A stretch of 12,154 nt of DNA from CAIUKX01 sp964580965 (GTDB lineage: Bacteria > Bacteroidota > Bacteroidia > Flavobacteriales_D > Crocinitomicaceae): positions 1 to 12,154 of the forward strand of contig CAZOLZ010000057.1 of NCBI GenBank assembly GCA_964580965.1, read 5' to 3'. A program made the translations under genes and the position numbers. Each line of letters starts with the position of its first letter. The stretch's first letter is position 1. The notes under the pieces were generated by a model. It saw only the letters and a program-made list of their open reading frames with translations. It made no database searches and was not told the origin of the DNA. Below, piece after piece: positions 7,362 to 12,154 of the stretch.

Positions 7362-8357
7362 TTATAACACTTGTTTTTTTCTAAGTAATGACACTTCTTT
7401 TATTAATTGATCTTTATCAATAGAAACCACTCCACTCTTCTCACACACTAAACCTCCAGCAAGATTAGCAATTTCAGCAACCTCTTTTAGTGATAAACCT
7501 GCTGTCAAGCATAACGTTGCTAAGGCTATAACAGTATCCCCTGCTCCACTAACATCTGCAATATTTCTAATATGAGCAGAAATATGATGACTTGTTTTAT
7601 GATCTTTTATAAATACACCGTATTCTGATAAAGTCACAAAAGTAATTTGATTATTAAGCTGATTTTCTAAATAATTAATTGCTTCGTTAAATAATACAGT
7701 ATCTTGAAATGTAAATTGCTTATTAACCCCCTCTTTCAATTCCTTTAAATTAGGTTTAAACAATGTTACATTTTTGTAAGCGTAAAAATTCTTATGCTTA
7801 GGATCAACGGTTGTAATTATCTCTTTTTCATTTGCTAACTCTACAACATCTTGAATAACACGCTCTGTTAAAACTCCTTTATTGTAATCTTCGAAAATGA
7901 TAGCGTCTATTCCGTCTAACAGAATTGATTCAACTTTAGCTAAAAGTGTTTCCTCTTCTGATTTTGTGATATCATCCGTTTCCTCAGCATCAATTCTCAA
8001 TAAATGTTGGTTATTTCCAATTACCCTTGTCTTAACTGTAGTTGTTCTTTCGTTACTTAAAGTAATTCCTTTAGAGGAAATTGAATGTTTTTTTAATAAA
8101 TCTTTCAATAATAATCCCGATTTATCATTTCCAATTACAGAACAAAGTGTAACTTGAGCTCCTAAAGCAACTAAATTAATAGCTACATTTGCTGCGCCTC
8201 CTAACCTTTCTTCGTCTTTTTTGAGACTAACAATAGGAACAGGTGCTTCAGGGCTAACACGATTAACATTACCTAACATATAAGCATCAATCATTACATC
8301 TCCTATCACTAGGATACGTTTATTAATAAACTCTGATGCTACTTGATTAAAATTCAT
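7362..8357 (-). CDS. rfaE1: PfkB-family sugar kinase, HldE/RfaE N-terminal (heptose-7-phosphate kinase) type
   Basis: Ribokinase-fold kinase most like the kinase half of HldE (RfaE), which phosphorylates D-glycero-beta-D-manno-heptose 7-phosphate at C1 on the route to ADP-heptose for lipopolysaccharide core. Seen in 331 residues: RILVIGDVMIDAYMLGNVNRVSPEAPVPIV (14-43, characteristic of RfaE), the glycine pair motif RLGGAANVAINL (51-62), FEDYNKGVLT (155-164), DPKHKN (185-190), and the catalytic PfkB signature ADVSGAGDTVIA (267-278) with presumed base D274. The C-terminal cytidylyl/adenylyltransferase half of bifunctional HldE is absent, so this is the stand-alone (HldA-like) form. Its natural substrate is inferred from homology and could be another sugar phosphate. 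It lies 9 bp after the aminotransferase stop and 8 bp before ubiE. Confidence 0.83.
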   Translation of the reverse strand: MNFNQVASEFINKRILVIGDVMIDAYMLGNVNRVSPEAPVPIVSLKKDEERLGGAANVAINLVALGAQVTLCSVIGNDKSGLLLKDLLKKHSISSKGITLSNERTTTVKTRVIGNNQHLLRIDAEETDDITKSEEETLLAKVESILLDGIDAIIFEDYNKGVLTERVIQDVVELANEKEIITTVDPKHKNFYAYKNVTLFKPNLKELKEGVNKQFTFQDTVLFNEAINYLENQLNNQITFVTLSEYGVFIKDHKTSHHISAHIRNIADVSGAGDTVIALATLCLTAGLSLKEVAEIANLAGGLVCEKSGVVSIDKDQLIKEVSLLRKKQVL

Positions 8358-8366
8358 CTTTAAACT

Positions 8367-9563
8367 TTATGCATTTAATTTCTCTAATGAAATTTTGATT
8401 CGACGCATTGCTTCTTTTAAAGTTTCTTCTGATGCCGCATATGAAATCCGAATACAGTTTGGATCCCCAAATGCCTCTCCAGAAACCAAAGCTACCAAAG
8501 CATCTTCTAATAGATACATTGCTAAATCTTCCGCTGAATTAATTGCTTTTCCATTTACTTGTTTTCCAAAGAATGATGAAATATCAGGGAAGACATAAAA
8601 TGCTCCCTCCGGTAAATTAATTTTAACACCTTCAATATCTTTTAAAGCAGCAATAACTAAATCTCTCCTATTGTGAAAAGCTGATATCATATCTTTTAAA
8701 ACAGATGAGTCAGCATTCATAGCTGCTATAGCAGCTTTTTGTGTTATAGAGCATGTACCAGATGTAAACTGACCTTGAATTTTACTACAAGCATCTACCA
8801 CCTCTTTTGAAGCACCAATAAAACCTAATCTCCAACCTGTCATAGCCCAAGCTTTTGAAACTCCATTTACAGTGATTACTCGATCTCTAATCTCAGAAAA
8901 CTGAGCTAAACTTTCATGCTTCGCTTTGAAATTAATGTGTTCGTATATTTCATCAGAAATAACCATCACATGAGGATGACGTTTTAATACCTCTACCCAC
9001 TCCAAAAGCTCTTCTCTTGAATAAACAGATCCAGTAGGATTACAAGGTGTTGAAAAAATAATCAATTTAGTGTTAGGTGTAATTGCTGACTCTAACTCAG
9101 ATCCTGTTAATTTAAAATCATTATCAATGCTCGCAGGTACAATGACAGGTGTGCCTTCTGCTACTTTAACGATTTCTAAATAAGAAACCCAATAAGGTGC
9201 AGGAACTAATACTTCGTCACCAGGTCCTACCAAACTTAATACAACATTGGCAATCGATTGTTTTGCTCCTGTTGATACAATTATTTCATCTTTAGAATAT
9301 TCTAAATTATTATCTCTTTTAAATTTTAAAGAAATACTTTCTCTCAAATCATCATAACCTTGAACAGGAGTGTAATTTGTAAAGTTATTTTTCATTGCCT
9401 CTTCGGCAGCATCTTTTATGAATTGCGGTGTAAAAAAATCAGGTTCGCCTAGGCTTAATGCTATTACATCTTTTCCTTCAGCTTTTAATTCTCTACTTTT
9501 TCTAGACATAGCAATTGTAGCAGACTCTTCCATCTCTAACAAACGCTTTGATAATTGAACCAT
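8367..9563 (-). CDS. Pyridoxal phosphate-dependent aspartate aminotransferase (class I, subgroup Ib)
   Basis: Fold-type I aminotransferase that interconverts aspartate plus 2-oxoglutarate with oxaloacetate plus glutamate; some subgroup Ib members also accept prephenate or aromatic substrates. The 398 residues match the family. Seen: SLGEPDFFTP (37-46), FTNYTPVQGYDDLRE (61-75), STGAKQSI (97-104), the PLP contacts N175 (TPCNPTG) and D204/Y207 (SDEIYEH), the Schiff-base lysine K237 in NGVSKAWAMTGWRLGF, and a C-terminal CIRISYAASEE segment with the carboxylate-binding arginine. It is the first gene of the six-gene minus-strand operon, with its own -7 element 25 bp upstream. Exact substrate range cannot be read from sequence. 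Confidence 0.9.
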   Translation of the reverse strand: MVQLSKRLLEMEESATIAMSRKSRELKAEGKDVIALSLGEPDFFTPQFIKDAAEEAMKNNFTNYTPVQGYDDLRESISLKFKRDNNLEYSKDEIIVSTGAKQSIANVVLSLVGPGDEVLVPAPYWVSYLEIVKVAEGTPVIVPASIDNDFKLTGSELESAITPNTKLIIFSTPCNPTGSVYSREELLEWVEVLKRHPHVMVISDEIYEHINFKAKHESLAQFSEIRDRVITVNGVSKAWAMTGWRLGFIGASKEVVDACSKIQGQFTSGTCSITQKAAIAAMNADSSVLKDMISAFHNRRDLVIAALKDIEGVKINLPEGAFYVFPDISSFFGKQVNGKAINSAEDLAMYLLEDALVALVSGEAFGDPNCIRISYAASEETLKEAMRRIKISLEKLNA

Positions 9564-9587
9564 AACTATTTATTTTAAAGCAAGGAA

Positions 9588-9595
9588 CAAATATA
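9588..9595 (-). promoter_or_regulatory. Putative promoter of the aminotransferase-purT operon, -7 element
   Basis: The minus strand reads TATATTTG, an exact TAnnTTTG match, 24 bp before the aminotransferase ATG. At 19-20 bp further upstream the bases are only a partial TTTG match, and that zone falls in the loop of the small hairpin at 9610-9628. It is probably the main promoter for the six downstream genes, since no comparable site was found in the short gaps between them. Confidence 0.55.
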
Positions 9596-9609
9596 AGAAG
9601 AAGGAAGAT

Positions 9610-9628
9610 ACTTGTCACCAGAACAAGT
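9610..9628. terminator. Weak hairpin after the ABC1 kinase gene, possible terminator
   Basis: Six-base arms ACTTGT (9610-9615) and ACAAGT (9623-9628) enclose a 7-nt loop. Outer arms GAAGAT (9604-9609) and ATCTTC (9639-9644) are also complementary, but are separated from the inner stem by a run of ten A/T bases on one side. The long T run (9628-9637) follows the hairpin on the plus strand, where no gene ends; in the minus direction, where the kinase gene ends, the bases after the stem are only moderately T-rich. It may end the kinase transcript inefficiently and allow some read-through into the operon. Confidence 0.35.
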
Positions 9629-9635
9629 TTTTTTT

Positions 9636-10967
9636 TTAATCTTCGTTTGAATCATTAATGAATTTCTTAAAACGATTGATTTCAATGTTTTTTGCACCTA
9701 TCATGTGCATCAAGTTATATAGACCAAAAAATGTTCTATTGATATAAATAAAATGAGTTGAACCTCTATTTACATTCATATTTTTAACTTCCGAACTTTT
9801 TGCGTACTGTTTACCCAAATCTGCAATTCTCTCAAAAAATAAATCATCTGAAAAATCAAAGTAAGTTTGATTAAAAGGTTCTGTAAATAAACTTAAAAGT
9901 TCATAAAATATTTTTTTAAAGTAAATTTTCTCCTCCTCAGTATCCTCAATTCTTAAAATTTCTAACTCGAATAATTTCTGTTCAAAAAGATCTGGTTTGT
10001 TTAAAATCTCTTTTTGAGCTAATTCAAAGTAAGGTTTGTAAAAAGACTCAGGAACTTCTTTAACACAACCAAAGTCCAAAGCTATCAATTCATTGTCATG
10101 ACTGATTAAAAAATTTCCTGGATGTGGGTCAGCATGAACCTTTCTCAACTTATGCATTTGGAACATGTAAAAATCCCATAAAGCTTGTCCTATTTTATTT
10201 GAAATCGTTTCATCTTGAGTTGTTTTAAAAAATTCTGATAAATGCATACCCTGCATCCAATCCATTGTGATAATTCTATCGCATGATAATTCAGGATAAT
10301 ATTTTGGAAATTTTATATGATTAAGTTCTTTACATTGATTTGCAAAGGTCATACTTTGACTAACTTCATTAATGTAATCAGTTTCTTCCAAGAGTTTACC
10401 CTCAACTTCATTAAAATATTTATCAGAACCTTTCGGATTGATGTTGAACATTTTCATAGCTATAGGTTTAACCAGAGCTAAATCAGTTGAAATACTTTCT
10501 GCTACCCCTGGGTATTGAATTTTAACTGCAAGTTTATTGTTGTTTATTTCTGCATAATGAACCTGACCAATACTCGCGGCATTAACAGATTCAGGATTGA
10601 AATAATCAAATATATCAGAAGGTAACTTACCAAAATATTGTTTGAAAGTTTTGTTGACTAAAGGAGCTGATAAAGGAGGTACAGAAAATTGAGAAAGTGA
10701 AAACTTTTCTACATATGCTTGAGGCATTATATTTTTCTCCATACTCAACATCTGAGCAACTTTTAGCGCACTTCCTTTCAACTCTTTAAGACCATCGTAA
10801 ATATCAGAAGCATTAGATTCGTTTAAACGGTTTTTAGCCTCTTCTTTTGTATGAATCATTTGATCTCCATAATATTTCAAATAATTCACCCCAACCTTCA
10901 TCCCTGTTTGAACTAATTTTGATGCTCGTTGTATTTTACTTGTTGGAATTTTATTTAATGACTTCAT
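9636..10967 (-). CDS. ABC1/UbiB (AarF/ADCK) family atypical kinase
   Basis: Member of the ABC1 atypical kinase family, whose studied members (UbiB, COQ8) support quinone synthesis or lipid handling through ATPase activity. The 443 residues show, in order: an N-terminal region with GSALKVAQMLS (65-75), the place of the family KxGQ motif but reading K69-V-A-Q72; an Ala-rich nucleotide loop NAASIGQVH (129-137); the ATP-binding lysine K149 in LAVKIQYPGV; the acidic EETDY (194-198); the catalytic loop HADPHPGNF (278-286); and the metal-binding DFG (298-300). No hydrophobic C-terminal membrane segments like those of E. coli UbiB are apparent. It starts 19 bp after the tetR stop, so the two are one operon. 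Because Bacteroidota make menaquinone, a direct UbiB role in ubiquinone synthesis is unlikely; the substrate is unknown. Confidence 0.87.
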   Translation of the reverse strand: MKSLNKIPTSKIQRASKLVQTGMKVGVNYLKYYGDQMIHTKEEAKNRLNESNASDIYDGLKELKGSALKVAQMLSMEKNIMPQAYVEKFSLSQFSVPPLSAPLVNKTFKQYFGKLPSDIFDYFNPESVNAASIGQVHYAEINNNKLAVKIQYPGVAESISTDLALVKPIAMKMFNINPKGSDKYFNEVEGKLLEETDYINEVSQSMTFANQCKELNHIKFPKYYPELSCDRIITMDWMQGMHLSEFFKTTQDETISNKIGQALWDFYMFQMHKLRKVHADPHPGNFLISHDNELIALDFGCVKEVPESFYKPYFELAQKEILNKPDLFEQKLFELEILRIEDTEEEKIYFKKIFYELLSLFTEPFNQTYFDFSDDLFFERIADLGKQYAKSSEVKNMNVNRGSTHFIYINRTFFGLYNLMHMIGAKNIEINRFKKFINDSNED

Positions 10968-10986
10968 AGTAATGATAATTTTATGT

Positions 10987-11631
10987 TCAGTGCTTCATCT
11001 TTTCTTTCCATAAAAATTTACCAAAATCTATAATATTTTTTACAGGAGTAAGCTCTATTAAATCAAATGAAGCTTTTAATGATTTTTCAATAAATAAATC
11101 TGTCTTTTCAAAACCTTTAGAGGTATCTTCAAACCAAAACTTTAATGTTGCTAGGAATTGTACCCAAGCAATTTCTTCTATTGATCGATTTTGTATCTTT
11201 TGGAATTCTTCTTTTGGTATATCTACTATTTTAAGGTTCAATGATTGAATGTAACCTTTAAATAACTTTCTTAGTTCTTTCAATTTGTACATTTCTTTTT
11301 TAACCTTACTTTCTGGCTTTAAAAGGAAAACTACAAAACTTCTATTTTCTGTAAGTAACTCAAAATATGTGTAATAAAAACTTAAAAGTTTAGTTTGATT
11401 GTCATAATTTTGATAAGCATCATCATTATTTAAAAGTTTGATTGTTTCTTCAAACATTAATCCAAAAATACTTTCTTCAAGTGATTCAAAAGAATTAAAG
11501 TGATTGTAAAATTCTTTTTCAGTACAACCAATACTCTTACAAAATTTATAAATAGATTTTGGCTTTTCTCCATTATCTAAAACAAACTCAGTGTATGCAT
11601 TTATTATTTCTTTGGTATTCATCTCTTCCAT
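10987..11631 (-). CDS. TetR-type transcriptional regulator, co-transcribed with the ABC1 kinase
   Basis: Probable TetR/AcrR-family protein of 214 residues. The N-terminal 60 residues look like the TetR DNA-binding domain: helix 1 (TKEIINAYTEFVLDNG), then the helix-turn-helix SIYKFCKSIGCTEKEFYNHF (26-45) and the following SFESLEESIFGLMFEE helix. The C-terminal part (about 65-214) is mostly predicted helical, rich in aromatic residues and charged pairs, as in a ligand-binding/dimerisation domain, but no specific subfamily is recognisable. Start choice: ATG at 11629-11631; a second in-frame ATG at 11620-11622 (M4) is possible. A matching promoter lies 33 bp upstream. The ABC1 kinase gene follows after 19 bp, so self-regulation of the pair is likely but not shown. 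The ligand is unknown. Confidence 0.75.
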   Translation of the reverse strand: MEEMNTKEIINAYTEFVLDNGEKPKSIYKFCKSIGCTEKEFYNHFNSFESLEESIFGLMFEETIKLLNNDDAYQNYDNQTKLLSFYYTYFELLTENRSFVVFLLKPESKVKKEMYKLKELRKLFKGYIQSLNLKIVDIPKEEFQKIQNRSIEEIAWVQFLATLKFWFEDTSKGFEKTDLFIEKSLKASFDLIELTPVKNIIDFGKFLWKEKMKH

Positions 11632-11663
11632 GGTGTTTATATTTTTGTAATAATGTTTGACTA

Positions 11664-11693
11664 TAAATTTACTTATTTTTGTTTAATTTTCAA
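11664..11693 (-). promoter_or_regulatory. Putative tetR promoter
   Basis: On the minus strand a TTG (11691-11693) is followed by exactly 19 bp and then TAAATTTA (11664-11671), one base off TAnnTTTG. Spacing equals that of the small RNA promoter at 11764-11794. The predicted start would leave a leader of about 25 nt before the tetR ATG. No clear inverted-repeat operator is seen around it. Confidence 0.45.
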
Positions 11694-11763
11694 TCTTAAA
11701 ATTTAAACAAAATAAAATTTTAACATTTATTCATATAATATTTCCTTATTTTAAAGTAAAAAA

Positions 11764-11794
11764 TTTGATACTAATAATTTAACTTGTATATTTG
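11764..11794 (+). promoter_or_regulatory. Bacteroidota-type promoter (both elements), plus strand, in front of a putative small RNA
   Basis: TTTG (11764-11767), exactly 19 bp, then TATATTTG (11787-11794) is a full match to the Bacteroidota vegetative promoter at the preferred spacing, and the best promoter in the window. It fires away from tetR, and transcription should begin near 11801. No open reading frame follows before the terminator at 11844-11893. Confidence 0.75.
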
Positions 11795-11800
11795 CATCGC

Positions 11801-11890
11801 AATTCATAGTTGTAATTTAGGTTTTATAGTTTTAGCAAGTTAGCAAGAAGAGCAATTTATTCCGATTAGAATTTATTGCTCTTTTTGTTT
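11801..11890 (+). ncRNA. Putative small non-coding RNA of about 90 nt (family not recognised)
   Basis: A full consensus promoter (11764-11794) and a strong terminator hairpin (11844-11893) bracket about 90 transcribed bases with no ATG or GTG on the plus strand and many stops, so a peptide is unlikely. The 5' half is A/T-rich and unstructured by eye; it holds a perfect 8-base tandem duplication, TTAGCAAG at 11832-11839 and 11840-11847, the second copy running into the terminator stem. Start and end are estimates from the promoter and T run. Flavobacterial RNA families such as 6S-Flavo or Flavo-1 are candidates, but I could not match their structures. It could alternatively be an attenuated leader whose downstream gene is missing or outside the window. 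Confidence 0.5.
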
Positions 11891-11893
11891 TTT
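11844..11893 (+). terminator. Intrinsic terminator of the putative small RNA
   Basis: Arms AAGAGCAAT (11848-11856) and ATTGCTCTT (11875-11883) are perfectly complementary. The stem continues outward through CAAG/TTTG (one G-U pair) and inward through ATTC/GAAT beyond a 2x2 internal loop, with CGATTA as the terminal loop. A T-rich tract (TTTTTGTTTTTT) follows on the plus strand only, giving a clear direction. Confidence 0.8.
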
Positions 11894-12067
11894 GTAGATT
11901 TTTTACACATAATCCCCCAAACAAATAGCTCCCCTTTTCAACTTCTATCAAGTTTCTAAGTTATATATAAACTCTGTAAACAGCACGGTCTTTTCTCTTT
12001 AAGCCAGAGGACTAATAAAAACAAGTTCCCATCTTAATCTTCCCTCAATCTAGGAAAGAAATAATTA
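11894..12067. other. Non-coding stretch at the right end, no assignable function
   Basis: No credible reading frame occurs on either strand. Composition differs from the other intergenic gaps: it is pyrimidine-rich on the plus strand, with two C runs (CCCCC near 11914-11918 and CCCC near 11931-11934). Short inverted repeats are present, such as AACTT/AAGTT (11940-11944 and 11950-11954), CTCTG/CAGAG spanning about 11972-12009, and TCTTTCC/GGGAAGA read on the minus strand (12038-12059, one G-U pair, 8-nt loop). The last follows the possible stop codon at 12068-12070 and might be a weak terminator. It could be the 3' flank of a gene, or the non-coding end of an element, lying beyond the window; neither is demonstrated. 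Confidence 0.4.
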
Positions 12068-12154
12068 TTAATCAGAAAGAAAATTAGATGTACCAATAGA
12101 GGCTTTTAACCATTTATCTTTATATGATGATAGGTTATTTAAAACAAAAAAAGC
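12068..12154 (-). CDS. Possible C-terminal tail of a protein entering from the right edge (28 residues)
   Basis: On the minus strand a frame is open from the window edge to a TAA at 12068-12070, giving 28 codons. The residues have a protein-like balance, including LSSYKDKWLKASIG with a Trp and charged residues, unlike the Asn/Lys/Ile/Phe-only translations of most AT-rich spacers here. The family is not recognised, and an open frame of this length can arise by chance. The start lies outside the window. Confidence 0.3.
   Translation of the reverse strand, partial: AFFVLNNLSSYKDKWLKASIGTSNFLSD

Noticed and set aside
7897..8157. Plus-strand open frame of 86 codons inside the heptose-kinase gene
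   Set aside because: Antisense shadow of a conserved kinase; low-complexity Ser/Val/Leu product and no promoter in front.
11832..11847. Start of a CRISPR or other repeat array (TTAGCAAG twice)
   Set aside because: Only two 8-base copies with no spacer and no cas gene; treated as a local duplication within the putative small RNA.
11910..11935. G-quadruplex on the minus strand from two G runs
   Set aside because: Only two runs of four to five G are present; four runs are needed.
11632..12154. tRNA, tmRNA or RNase P RNA in the gene-poor right end
   Set aside because: No cloverleaf, CCA end, T-loop motif or conserved RNase P segment was found on either strand by eye.

Overview
The window looks like chromosomal DNA from a member of the Bacteroidota, most likely Flavobacteriales. 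The DNA is AT-rich, and promoters fit the Bacteroidota consensus (TTTG or TTG, about 19 bp, then TAnnTTTG) better than the E. coli one. There is a PorT-type protein of the type IX secretion system, menaquinone-type UbiE, and pdhA adjacent to pdhC without pdhB between them. The species cannot be named from sequence alone.

Layout. 1-1581 (minus): pyruvate dehydrogenase E1-alpha (pdhA) followed by the N-terminal part of the E2 acetyltransferase (pdhC, cut by the window edge). 1582-1859: divergent promoter region with a perfect 12-bp-arm palindrome abutting the -7 element of the next gene. 1860-3068 (plus): L-2-hydroxyglutarate oxidase (lhgO), ending in a strong bidirectional terminator (3084-3127). 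3141-9563 (minus): a compact six-gene run transcribed aspartate aminotransferase -> heptose-7-phosphate kinase-like PfkB protein -> menaquinone methyltransferase -> PorT -> uncharacterised FAD-dependent dehydrogenase -> PurT. Gaps are 9, 8, 39, -1 and 11 bp. 9636-11631 (minus): a TetR-type regulator followed by an ABC1/UbiB-family atypical kinase. 11632-12154: gene-poor right end with a tetR promoter, a divergent promoter-plus-terminator unit that looks like a small RNA gene of about 90 nt, a stretch with no assignable function, and a possible C-terminal tail of a protein entering from the right edge.

How the genes fit together. The left block is central carbon metabolism (pyruvate oxidation) beside metabolite repair (removal of L-2-hydroxyglutarate). 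The large operon mixes housekeeping amino acid and purine genes with respiratory quinone synthesis and cell-envelope functions (sugar kinase, PorT). The tetR-ABC1 kinase pair probably concerns lipid or quinone homeostasis, but its role is unproven.

Most of the window is ordinary core genome. The best candidates for something undescribed are the small RNA locus at about 11801-11890, the palindromic operator upstream of lhgO, and the tetR-ABC1 kinase pair with its altered KxGQ motif. No CRISPR array, tRNA, rRNA, or complete mobile element was seen.
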